Assembly: GCF_002234915.1 (NCBI RefSeq)
Contig: NZ_NEWD01000020.1
Coordinates: forward strand, 29,443 to 93,442
DNA length: 64,000 bases
Direction of reading: 5' to 3'
Source: Bifidobacterium vansinderenii
GTDB lineage: Bacteria; Actinomycetota; Actinomycetes; Actinomycetales; Bifidobacteriaceae
The position numbers were made by a program, and so were the translations under genes. The notes below the pieces were generated by a model. That model saw only the letters and a program-made list of their open reading frames with translations. It had not been told where the DNA came from and did no database searches. This document shows positions 37,083-45,158 of the stretch, one piece after another (the first letter of the stretch is position 1; the number at the start of each line of letters is the position of its first letter).

Positions 37083-38201
37083 ATGGTCGACTGGTCGGAC
37101 GGACAGGGGAAGACGGATTCTTCGGGGGTATGGTCGGACGGTTCTTCGGGCGGCGCGTCGGACGACTGGTCGGACGCCGGCGCCCACGGTGATGGAGCCA
37201 AAGCCGATGATCGTCTCTGGAAGGCGTACGACGGCGATCTTCAGGCACAGATCGATCTGATCATGTCGCTCCCCGTCGATGATGTGACGAAGATGGATTT
37301 CTGGTGTGACAAGGCGGTAAACAATCCTGCGCTCGCCATGAGGAAGGATGATTTCGACCTGTACATGGCCTGCTATTATCGCAGCATAGCCCACTATACG
37401 GCTCATGCGATCAGCAGAGCCGACGAGGATGCGAAGGAGGCGTATCGCTGGCTCGTGCTTGCCTCGTACTGCGATGCGGGGGACATCGTTGGATACGCTC
37501 AGCACTTTTTGGGAAACCTGTACTGGTTCGGAACGCCCGACATCGGCAATAACGAGACCCGTGCCCGGCACTGGTACAAGCGGGCTTGGGACAATCTTAA
37601 GAAGATCACGGCAACCGAGGACACTCCACAGGCCGTGTACGTCTTGTTCAAGATGGCTCCGCACATGGAACAGGAGAACCTGTATTCGGAGGCCGTCGCT
37701 CTGTGCGACGCCTGCGAGCGCGGAGGAAATCCTGGCTTTGTGCAGGCCTGTTATGACATCATCGGCGACCCGGAGCACCGATACTGGCAACCTCGGGATC
37801 TGTACCCCCTTGATTTCGTGGAACAGTTCACGCACATCGATCGGCGGCAGACGCTGGCGATACTGCAGGACATCGGGTATGCCGATCCAGGTGGAGCGGA
37901 TCTGGAATCAGTGACCCGCATCGATGGCATCGCCGCCGCGATCCTGCAGATTCGTGCGGAATATCAAGCTTATGACGCTCGTGGCATTGCCAATATGGAT
38001 AACTACAGTTCCATGATCGCTGAATACGACATCCTCGCCGATTTCCGCTGGAACGCCGACAGGCGCGAGGAGCTCGAACGCACGCGCCGGGAAGCGCGGC
38101 GGAGGCTCGACTTCTTTTTTGGGGAGTTTGAAACCATGCATGGCATCGGTGATACCGATGGCAATACTGACAATGACGATGCCTCTGACGATGAGCGATG
38201 A
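37083..38201 (+). CDS. TPR/Sel1-like helical repeat protein
   Basis: A 372-residue protein. A Gly/Ser/Asp-rich head with repeated WSDG motifs is followed by helical repeats of Sel1/TPR kind (AYRWLVLASYCDAGDIVGYA, HFLGNLYWFGTPDIGN, RARHWYKRAWDNL). It ends with an Arg/Glu-rich coil and an acidic tail. No enzyme motif was seen; such proteins bind partners. A GGGGG run lies before the ATG. It shares a bidirectional terminator with the convergent DUF3825-like gene. Confidence 0.78.
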   Translation: MVDWSDGQGKTDSSGVWSDGSSGGASDDWSDAGAHGDGAKADDRLWKAYDGDLQAQIDLIMSLPVDDVTKMDFWCDKAVNNPALAMRKDDFDLYMACYYRSIAHYTAHAISRADEDAKEAYRWLVLASYCDAGDIVGYAQHFLGNLYWFGTPDIGNNETRARHWYKRAWDNLKKITATEDTPQAVYVLFKMAPHMEQENLYSEAVALCDACERGGNPGFVQACYDIIGDPEHRYWQPRDLYPLDFVEQFTHIDRRQTLAILQDIGYADPGGADLESVTRIDGIAAAILQIRAEYQAYDARGIANMDNYSSMIAEYDILADFRWNADRREELERTRREARRRLDFFFGEFETMHGIGDTDGNTDNDDASDDER

Positions 38202-38214
38202 GGGACGAGCCATG

Positions 38215-38261
38215 TCTGTGGTTTCCCGGTCCTGACCGGTATGCCCGGGAAACCACAGACG
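38215..38261. terminator. Bidirectional terminator
   Basis: A perfect 16-bp inverted repeat, GTCTGTGGTTTCCCGG (38215-38230) with its complement at 38246-38261, between the convergent TPR-like and DUF3825-like genes. Confidence 0.8.
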
Positions 38262-38269
38262 GCTGAACC

Positions 38270-39232
38270 TCAACTTAATCGCGTCCGCCTGTCGGTAGGA
38301 CGTCGTACCAGCCGTGCGTCTTGGTATGCCATTTCCGGCGTGAGAATCGTCTGCCCGATATATCGGCCGCCGGTCGGCTCCAGCGCAAGAAACACGTCGG
38401 GGGCGGGACGATCGGTAAGATGCAACGGCATCAGCAGCGTGATGCCGTTGGTGCGGGGATAGTAGGCGATCATCACCGTCTGATAGTCCAGCTGCGCCAT
38501 CTTTCTGGCGTATTCCACGGCAGAATCCAGCCTCGCCTTCAGACGAAGGTAGATTCGCTGATCGTTCTCGATGAAGCGCAGTACATTGCCCGGAGCGGAC
38601 TGCAGACCGCACTCCATATCATCCAGGAAATCCCGACAGAAGGGATCGCGGATCTCCTCTTCGAGCATGGCGATCGGAAGACGATTCATCCGTTCGATGA
38701 GAATGTGCTCGTAGCAGAGACTGATGCCCTTATTGGGGTCGAAAAGCGGAATCTGATCGTTCGAAAAGTACCGTGCCCTCTGGGGGAGCGTAGGGAATCG
38801 CCGCACGATCTCCTTGCCAAAATATCCGCGGCCTTCGGTGCAGAACGCCGCAAGCCGCCAGTTCTGCCGTCCGCGATTCTCATTGGGGACGAATGCCGCA
38901 TAGATGTCCTCGAGACGCGGCGTCATCAGTCCGGTGTTGAAGCATGCGAACTCCTTGGCACGCGTGAGGATCTTGCCCTCCTTGGACAGCCGGTAGAACG
39001 TCAGCTGCAGGTAATTGAGAAGAATGTCGTACTTCTGCGTTTTCGTGGCCTGTTCAAAACTCCAAGGCTCGCGCATCGCCATGTTCGCCAGCGTTGCGAG
39101 CTGCTGGTTCAGATTCCTGACCCATGCGAATTCGAACAGTGCGTTGCGGGCGCCCGCTTCCAGAGCCTCTTCGGAATTCCTGACGTCAGGGCTCTTGACG
39201 GCGTTGAAGGTCGGCATCGTGTTGGCGTTCAT
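38270..39232 (-). CDS. DUF3825-like protein
   Basis: A 320-residue protein that matches the DUF3825 pattern as I know it: FEFAWVRNLNQQLATLANMA, EPWSFE, NYLQLTFYRLSKEGKI, FNTGLMTPR, then DIYAAFVPN and WRLAAFC. DUF3825 proteins have been linked by context to RNA-binding and LOTUS-type domains; the activity is unknown. No added domain is present here. AGGAAAGG precedes the ATG, behind the shared leader motif. Confidence 0.72.
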   Translation of the reverse strand: MNANTMPTFNAVKSPDVRNSEEALEAGARNALFEFAWVRNLNQQLATLANMAMREPWSFEQATKTQKYDILLNYLQLTFYRLSKEGKILTRAKEFACFNTGLMTPRLEDIYAAFVPNENRGRQNWRLAAFCTEGRGYFGKEIVRRFPTLPQRARYFSNDQIPLFDPNKGISLCYEHILIERMNRLPIAMLEEEIRDPFCRDFLDDMECGLQSAPGNVLRFIENDQRIYLRLKARLDSAVEYARKMAQLDYQTVMIAYYPRTNGITLLMPLHLTDRPAPDVFLALEPTGGRYIGQTILTPEMAYQDARLVRRPTDRRTRLS

Positions 39233-39246
39233 GATGATCCTTTCCT

Positions 39247-39321
39247 GTAGAGGACGATTCCTGTGAACCGTCGGTGCTCTCTACAGGCGCAACCACATGC
39301 TTCCGCGACCGCGACACGCCG
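39247..39321 (-). promoter_or_regulatory. Shared structured leader motif, copy 3 (DUF3825-like gene)
   Basis: On the minus strand: CGGCGTGTCG, 12 nt, CATGTGGTTGCGCCTGT, then GUAGAG..GACG pairing with CGUC..CUCUAC, then AGGAAAGG. The inner stem is CGCG/UGUG, differing from the other copies but still able to pair. It lies 51 nt before the ATG. Confidence 0.75.
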
Positions 39322-39332
39322 TGGACGTGCCC

Positions 39333-39653
39333 TCAGAACCCCAGATGCCGCTTGCGGAAGCGCATCATCTCCTGCATTGCGATCTGCTGCCCGTCGATGC
39401 CGGAGTCCCTCCAGAACTGCTGGATTCTGGCATCGGTAGTGTTTGGATCGTCCAGCAGCGCGTCCAGCATGTCCAATTGGGAGGAACTGAGTGCTCTGAG
39501 CATGGCGTTATCGATGTTATCGGCCAGTTGCCGTACCCGTTCGTCGATGATGATGTCGCGGGCTTCTCCAGTCAGATTGGGAATGTTCATGGCATCGAGC
39601 ACCTGCGCGACGAAGTCTCTCATCGGGTTTTGCTGTGCATCCTGTGTTGTCAT
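39333..39653 (-). CDS. Possible internally started 106-aa C-terminal protein of the STAND gene
   Basis: Inside the STAND reading frame an ATG at 39653 has GGAAAGG about 8 nt upstream. It follows a Gln/Asp/Thr-rich linker and starts a compact acidic helical domain (RDFVAQVLDAMNIPNLTGEA ... FRKRHLGF). A second product from this start, like the short internally initiated subunits known in some defence proteins, is possible. No experimental support can be given from sequence. Confidence 0.4.
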   Translation of the reverse strand: MTTQDAQQNPMRDFVAQVLDAMNIPNLTGEARDIIIDERVRQLADNIDNAMLRALSSSQLDMLDALLDDPNTTDARIQQFWRDSGIDGQQIAMQEMMRFRKRHLGF

Positions 39654-42600
39654 GGTGTTGTCCTTTCCCTGTGATTGATGTGATGAGTGTGTCTGCTCGG
39701 AAGCATTGACAGGCCGTTGAGCAGCGTCGTCGGTATTGTCGGATTGCGTATCGGGAGCGATATGGACTGCTTCTCCGAACATTCTGGTGATATCGGACAA
39801 CAGCGTTGTCGTGATGGTCTCGTTGCTGTGCAGGAACGCCAGTCCTTCCTTATAGGAGGAGAGACGGTTGAACATGCGAACAAAATACGGTGCCAGATAG
39901 GAGACGTCATAGTCGGGATATCGGGTGACCAGCTCCCAGAAGACGTCCAGAAACATCATGTCGGAGTTCTGATCCCGTGGTGGGATCAGATATCCTGCGA
40001 CCTCGCAGCACCACGAATACAGGCCGTAGTAGATGCACATGCCATTAAGGACATCGGGATTCATATTGTTCTGACCAACGGTTGCCAGTAGGTCATACAT
40101 GCGAACGAGACATTCCTTGGTCTCCTGAATGCGCGGCGGGTTGGCGCGCAGACGGCAGCCCATGGCATCCTCGAACGCGCGGCAAGCTGACAGAAAGCAC
40201 TGTATGGTGTGGTTTTCGTCATAGGCAGCCATCCAAAGGTCGACATTGTCGTCGTAATACCGGAGGGCGGTGGTGATGTTCCCGCGTCGTGCCTCGATAT
40301 TCCCAGCCAGCCGCCGAAGATTCACGGTGGCGAAATCCGTGTTTGTAACGTCGGTGTCCGCCAATGCCAGTCCCTTACGCACCAAGCGAAGCTTCTCATC
40401 GTCATCCGTGGCATAGTAGGCCTGCTTGCCGTACATCACTACTCTCATTTGGAGTACCGCTCGGGGAGCCATCGTCTGCAACGACAGCTGCAGACGATCC
40501 ATCAGCGCTTTGATGTACGGGTAGGAATGAGATGACCGTAATGCATGACCTAGATCGTGGAGGTTATTGCTATCCAGATTAAAGAGTGCCAACGCGTCCT
40601 GTTCTCGTTGACATGCCGCGAACAGCCGATACAGCACCGAATCCTCAACATGCTCCGGATGCTCGCGTGCGGCCTCCTCGCTGACAAGAGCCCTAATGAT
40701 GGGATATCGGTCGCGGTAGGAGAGAACGGTGAATATGTCATCGATGCGGCCGATCTCCCATAACAGCGGGATGAGGTCCCGTGCTGCCACGAGATCGTAG
40801 TCACTATGCTGTATGCGATTCATGAAATGATCGGCAAGGGCGTTGAGCAGCGTTACGCGCAGCAGGGATGGCAACGGACTGATCAGCATTTTCCGAAGCG
40901 ACACATGAGAGAGATCCCACTCCCCATACGTGCGGTGAATGAACATGTCGGGGACGAGCTGCCGCATCCAGGAAAGTTCGGCAATGTTGAAACCGTTGCG
41001 GACGATGCCCTGCGCATGCAGCATCCGCATTAGTTCTCGAAGATCATCGTCACGCAATCCGTGGCCGCTCAATGCGATCAGCCACAGTAGGACATGGTGA
41101 TCGCGAACATCGCCATCAACGGTATGTACGGCTTTGTCAACGAGTTCGAGGAACAGATCCGTAATATTGAGCGGCTGATGGCCGAGTCGGTCCAGAAGCT
41201 GGATGGTGAGTGCGGAAATGGGAGATAGGCCGTCATCTCGCATGGCAGCGTCTGCCTTCGCGTAATCCGCCTGCGACAAGGTCAGCATGTTCCAGATCGT
41301 GAGTCTGATATACAGCGCATTGGGGTGCAATGCGCCATGATTGATCATGCGCATCAGTAAGTCCAACACGGCAGAGGGAATCTCTTTGTGAGCATTTGCC
41401 GCGATACTCATGATCATAGCCTGTATATCATCACCGGTTAATGGCGGCATGACCATGGTGACTCCGTCGATGCGGGGCAGATCTCGGTAAATGTCCTTCT
41501 CGTTCTGAGATGCCGTGGTGCAGATCACACGGCAGTTGTGGGGAAGGTTGCCGGGCAGCCAGTCCAGTGGTGAGAACACATGGTTCGACGTGAGCTGGTC
41601 CACGCCGTCGACCAGCAGGATGACCGGTTTGTCTGCACAGACGACCTGCAACAGATACGAGAACTTCCAACGTTCGGCCTCGGCGGAACCTTCTGTAAGG
41701 TCTTTGCTGATCGTCGGCATGGCACCGATCAGTCCGACGGCATGTGCGTGGTCGAATAGGAGCTGTGAGCAATAGCGCAGCATGCCGGCGAACGACGATG
41801 TGATGTCAGTCCGACCGCAGAAGATCGTGATCACGCAACGATCGGGGTATTGCGCTCGCAATTGCGACGAGACCTTGGCCACCAGTGCCGTCTTACCGGA
41901 CCCTGATTCGCCGTGAACGATCAAAGCCCGATGATCGGAATGCTCGCAGAAGTACAGCACGTTATCGACGAGTTGGCCACGGCCGGCGAACAACATGGTC
42001 TGCTGCTTGGCAAACGACTGTTGCATGGACATGGTTTGACGGACCGCGGTCAGGAAGGATGACTCATCCAGATCTTTGAACGAAGTATGCGGTTTCGGAC
42101 CCCAAAGATTCGTGAGCCGTTCCATGACATCAGATACGACCATCTCGACGAAATCGGAGAGATCGTAGGTGCCGTTTTCATTGATCGTCACGTCGTAGCG
42201 TTGCAGCGATTCGGGAAATCTGCGGTGTATGAGCTCCTTCAGACGTCCCAGCCGAGCCGCATCATCTCCCATGCTGACGAAGTCGTTTCTGCGGGATTCG
42301 TCCAGCGACGAGACGTTGGCGATGGAACGGATATAGAACAGTGTGGTTTGACCAGTGACATCGCCATGGTCCAGTGCATGCAGAATCTCAAGTTCCGTCA
42401 GGCTGCGACCTGTCGGCAACGACGGATAGGCATTGCGTAATTCCCGCTCGGCCGCACCGCCGAGTACATATCCGTATCGGTCGCCGAGCAGTGACAGAAA
42501 GAAGGGGCTGCATCGGTCGATCTCCTGCATGCAGGAATGCAGTACCTTGCGTTCCTGTTCGTCTTCGGGCATGTCGTTGGTGTCGACGCCCCAGCGCAGG

Positions 42601-42785
42601 TCGACCATGTCCACGGAAGTCCCGTATTCGGCCGCGAATGCCCTCAGTCGTGGCAGTGCGAGATCACGCAGCGCATCGCGCTCGTTCTGCATGTCGCGAA
42701 AAGTGCTGGAGACGAAGATGGAAACGGGGGCTGGTGGTTGCCAAGGCCATGTTGCTCTGGTTGATGATTCAGATGTCGATCGCAT
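39333..42785 (-). CDS. DUF4062-STAND NTPase, NLR-like
   Basis: A 1150-residue protein. The N-terminal DUF4062 domain (TIR-like fold) starts VSIFVSSTFRDMQNERDALR at residue 21, with DLRWGVDT. A STAND/NACHT P-loop follows with Walker A GESGSGKT (292-299) and Walker B VILLVDGVDQL (388-398). The middle is helical, TPR-like. The last ~106 residues form a separate helical domain that may also be made alone from an internal start. This layout is seen in eukaryotic NPHP3/TEP1-type proteins and in bacterial antiviral STAND (Avs-like) proteins. AT-ending codons are more frequent than in the flanking housekeeping genes. Confidence 0.88.
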   Translation of the reverse strand: MRSTSESSTRATWPWQPPAPVSIFVSSTFRDMQNERDALRDLALPRLRAFAAEYGTSVDMVDLRWGVDTNDMPEDEQERKVLHSCMQEIDRCSPFFLSLLGDRYGYVLGGAAERELRNAYPSLPTGRSLTELEILHALDHGDVTGQTTLFYIRSIANVSSLDESRRNDFVSMGDDAARLGRLKELIHRRFPESLQRYDVTINENGTYDLSDFVEMVVSDVMERLTNLWGPKPHTSFKDLDESSFLTAVRQTMSMQQSFAKQQTMLFAGRGQLVDNVLYFCEHSDHRALIVHGESGSGKTALVAKVSSQLRAQYPDRCVITIFCGRTDITSSFAGMLRYCSQLLFDHAHAVGLIGAMPTISKDLTEGSAEAERWKFSYLLQVVCADKPVILLVDGVDQLTSNHVFSPLDWLPGNLPHNCRVICTTASQNEKDIYRDLPRIDGVTMVMPPLTGDDIQAMIMSIAANAHKEIPSAVLDLLMRMINHGALHPNALYIRLTIWNMLTLSQADYAKADAAMRDDGLSPISALTIQLLDRLGHQPLNITDLFLELVDKAVHTVDGDVRDHHVLLWLIALSGHGLRDDDLRELMRMLHAQGIVRNGFNIAELSWMRQLVPDMFIHRTYGEWDLSHVSLRKMLISPLPSLLRVTLLNALADHFMNRIQHSDYDLVAARDLIPLLWEIGRIDDIFTVLSYRDRYPIIRALVSEEAAREHPEHVEDSVLYRLFAACQREQDALALFNLDSNNLHDLGHALRSSHSYPYIKALMDRLQLSLQTMAPRAVLQMRVVMYGKQAYYATDDDEKLRLVRKGLALADTDVTNTDFATVNLRRLAGNIEARRGNITTALRYYDDNVDLWMAAYDENHTIQCFLSACRAFEDAMGCRLRANPPRIQETKECLVRMYDLLATVGQNNMNPDVLNGMCIYYGLYSWCCEVAGYLIPPRDQNSDMMFLDVFWELVTRYPDYDVSYLAPYFVRMFNRLSSYKEGLAFLHSNETITTTLLSDITRMFGEAVHIAPDTQSDNTDDAAQRPVNASEQTHSSHQSQGKDNTMTTQDAQQNPMRDFVAQVLDAMNIPNLTGEARDIIIDERVRQLADNIDNAMLRALSSSQLDMLDALLDDPNTTDARIQQFWRDSGIDGQQIAMQEMMRFRKRHLGF

Positions 42786-42810
42786 GACGATCTTCTCCCG
42801 AGATTTGTGA

Positions 42811-42844
42811 TGCTGTCTTGCCAGTTTACTGTGGCAAGACAGCA
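42811..42844. promoter_or_regulatory. 13-bp palindrome upstream of the STAND gene
   Basis: TGCTGTCTTGCCA and its exact complement TGGCAAGACAGCA are separated by 8 bases, 26 bases before the STAND start. It could be an operator or a hairpin in the 5' leader. The gap 42786-43059 holds this and two more hairpins. Confidence 0.65.
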
Positions 42845-42954
42845 GGAAGCAAAAATGCTGTGGAGAGTAGAGAGAGTTGCCGTCCCTATCACGCGACCGA
42901 GAACAGAACGTCGGGGTTGTACGGCTGGTGGCTTAAGGAATGACGAATACAAGT

Positions 42955-42989
42955 CGGGGTGTCATCCTCGTACAGAGGACGACACCCCG
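42955..42989 (-). terminator. Hairpin, possible terminator
   Basis: CGGGGTGTC pairs with GACACCCCG, with an inner TCCTC/GAGGA stem. No clear T run follows on either strand, so termination is not certain. Confidence 0.5.
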
Positions 42990-43020
42990 GAATCGTGGAT
43001 CTCTATGGTCGCATGTTGCG

Positions 43021-43052
43021 TGACGCCCCTGTTCGGATGCTCAGGGGCGTCA
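43021..43052 (-). terminator. Hairpin just after the 15-residue ORF
   Basis: TGACGCCCCTG (43021-43031) pairs with CAGGGGCGTCA (43042-43052), 8 nt past the stop of the small ORF. No T tract is seen. Confidence 0.5.
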
Positions 43053-43059
43053 CGACCCG

Positions 43060-43107
43060 TCAGATGTGCCCGTTGTAGGAGCCGTCGGAACCGAAGATGC
43101 TGGGCAT
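43060..43107 (-). CDS. Small ORF, 15 residues
   Basis: A 15-codon frame reading MPSIFGSDGSYNGHI. It has an unusually good ribosome site for this region (AAAGGAG, 9 nt before the ATG). It lies between the Sel1/deoxyribosyltransferase-like gene and the STAND gene, all on the minus strand, and is followed at once by two strong hairpins. No similarity is recognised. It could be a leader peptide for the STAND gene, a signal peptide or chance. Confidence 0.45.
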   Translation of the reverse strand: MPSIFGSDGSYNGHI

Positions 43108-43264
43108 GATGTATTCTCCTTTGGTTGTGGATTGATGCCTCGTCTTCTGTGCGGGGCTGCCCTGACTATGTCGCAGGCAGGGATAAATCGGATACGAAAA
43201 ATGACGTGAAATTCCAGATGATGTCCCGACTCTCCGGAAGCATAAGACCGAGCTGATCCCCGTA

Positions 43265-45001
43265 TCAGACCCGGAGCCTTGCAAGACTATCGGTCGCGCG
43301 ACTGTATCCCTGCCGTGCGGCCAGACGGTACCATCGCTCTGCTTCATCGAGATCCTTGGAAACTCCGTTGCCGTCCCTGTAGCAGTTTCCTATTCTCCAC
43401 TGCGCTTCGGCCAGTCCCTGCATGGCGGCCTTGCGGTACCACTGCAACGCCTTGCCGTCGTCATGGGACACTCCTCGGCCGTTACCGTATGCCAGACCGA
43501 GATTGCACTGCGCCTGTGCGTTGCCGAGGTCCGCGGCCATGCGATACCAGTAGGCCATCTGCGCATAGTCGCATTCGACGCCCCTGCCCATCTCATACAT
43601 GAAGCCGAGATTGCATTCGGCTCCGACATGGCCCTGCATGGCGGCCTTGCGGTACCATTCAACGGCCGTCGCGTCATTCTGCTCCACACCGGTTCCGTGC
43701 GCATATAGGAAGCCAAGACGGAACTGGGCCTCTGCCATGCCCTGTTCCGCAGCCTTGTCGTACCAGTGGGCCGCCTCGGCGTCGTTCTGCTCTGTGCCAA
43801 AGCCATAGGAATAGTTGTAGCCCAGATTGTATTGACCGAGAACATTACCGTTTTCCGCGGCTCTGCGATACCAGCGATTCGCTTCCACGCGGTTCTGCTC
43901 CATCCCCAGGCCTCGGCCGTACAGGACCCCGAGATTGTTCTGGGAAAGCGCATAGTTCTGTTCGGCGGCCTTGCGGTACCAGATCATCGCCATCGCATAA
44001 TCCTGCGTCACGCCTCGCCCTGATTGGTACAGTCGGCCCAAGTCGTTCTGCGCCGGCGCGAATCCCGCATCGGCCGCCGCCTGATACCAGTGGGCCGCCA
44101 GACCGTAGTCGATATCGCATCCCTCGCCGTATTCATAGGCGATGGCCAGATTGTACTGGGCCTTGGGATACCCGTGCTCGGCGGCCTTGCGCGTCCAGAT
44201 CCACGCCTCGGTATCGTCCTTGTCCACGCCCCTGCCGTCTCGATATAGTGTCGACAGTGCGAATTCGGCCGGTGCATATCCCCAGAGGGCAGCGTAACGA
44301 CAGTATTCCGCGGCTTTGTCGTCGTTCTGCGGCAATCCGCCGACGCCGTCACGGTATTGGGCGGCATGATCCAGCTGCTCCGCGGCTATCGGATCCTGCC
44401 TGCGCCAAGGGTCATCGCCATCAGTGGCCTGATAATGCTGCAGATCCAGCATGACCGGCTTTGTATTGCCGGAACCGGAGCCCATTCGCAACGTTCTGAT
44501 GTCATGGTTCATGGCGGTGATGATGCGCTGCGTCCAGTCTTCCGTCGTATTGTCATCCGGCCACGTTCCGGTCAATACGGAGGAACGCTGCAGGCTGTTT
44601 TCGTATGCGGCGAGTCGGGATCGTTCATCGGTCGCAGGTCCGTCAGGGGATGCATTGAAATAGATGTGACAGGGTTTGCCCGCCCGCAGCGCCAGATGAA
44701 TTTCCTCGGCGGTCCCCGATTCCGCGCGGGGTGTGGGGGAGCCAAGCGTGGCGTTGAATACAGCAAAGACGATGTCGGCATTGTCGATGATCTGACGATT
44801 GGTGATCTCCTGACCGTCGTGTCCGGGACTGTGAACGGGCACCGTATCTCGTGGCCATCGTTGGGGAACGGCCCGGCATTGCAACATCGATTCCGCGGAA
44901 TAATTCCACGCCTGCAGCGCTTGCTCTATGCCCTGCTTGGCGATCTCGGCGTCGACCGGGCCTACGATGGTCACTCGGAATTGTTCGATATTGTCAGACA
45001 T
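43265..45001 (-). CDS. Deoxyribosyltransferase-like/DUF4062-like effector domain fused to ten Sel1 repeats
   Basis: A 578-residue protein. The first ~150 residues form a Rossmann-like domain with DNADIVFAVFNATLGSPTP and SGTAEEIHLALRAGKPCHIY, the pattern of nucleoside 2-deoxyribosyltransferase-like/DUF4062 domains; the Glu of SGTAEEI may be catalytic. About ten 36-residue Sel1 repeats follow (such as QNNLGVLYGRGLGM) and form a partner-binding superhelix. Related domains cleave or sense nucleotides in conflict systems. AAAGGAG precedes the ATG. It is the rightmost gene of the island. Confidence 0.85.
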   Translation of the reverse strand: MSDNIEQFRVTIVGPVDAEIAKQGIEQALQAWNYSAESMLQCRAVPQRWPRDTVPVHSPGHDGQEITNRQIIDNADIVFAVFNATLGSPTPRAESGTAEEIHLALRAGKPCHIYFNASPDGPATDERSRLAAYENSLQRSSVLTGTWPDDNTTEDWTQRIITAMNHDIRTLRMGSGSGNTKPVMLDLQHYQATDGDDPWRRQDPIAAEQLDHAAQYRDGVGGLPQNDDKAAEYCRYAALWGYAPAEFALSTLYRDGRGVDKDDTEAWIWTRKAAEHGYPKAQYNLAIAYEYGEGCDIDYGLAAHWYQAAADAGFAPAQNDLGRLYQSGRGVTQDYAMAMIWYRKAAEQNYALSQNNLGVLYGRGLGMEQNRVEANRWYRRAAENGNVLGQYNLGYNYSYGFGTEQNDAEAAHWYDKAAEQGMAEAQFRLGFLYAHGTGVEQNDATAVEWYRKAAMQGHVGAECNLGFMYEMGRGVECDYAQMAYWYRMAADLGNAQAQCNLGLAYGNGRGVSHDDGKALQWYRKAAMQGLAEAQWRIGNCYRDGNGVSKDLDEAERWYRLAARQGYSRATDSLARLRV

Positions 45002-45158
45002 GACGTTCGCTCCTTTGCCATTTCACTATACCGTGGCTGTCCATCGGTACCGTGGCCGCTGAAGGCACTGTTAACGGCGATCATCTGTCCGCACCGCGCC
45101 TGTCCACCAGACGGACTCCGGGCATTGGTTTCGGATGGGCGCACCTACCCTGTTGGGT

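Noticed and set aside
43300..44250. 108-bp periodic DNA repeat as a non-coding element
   Set aside because: The period is that of the 36-residue Sel1 repeats in the encoded protein.
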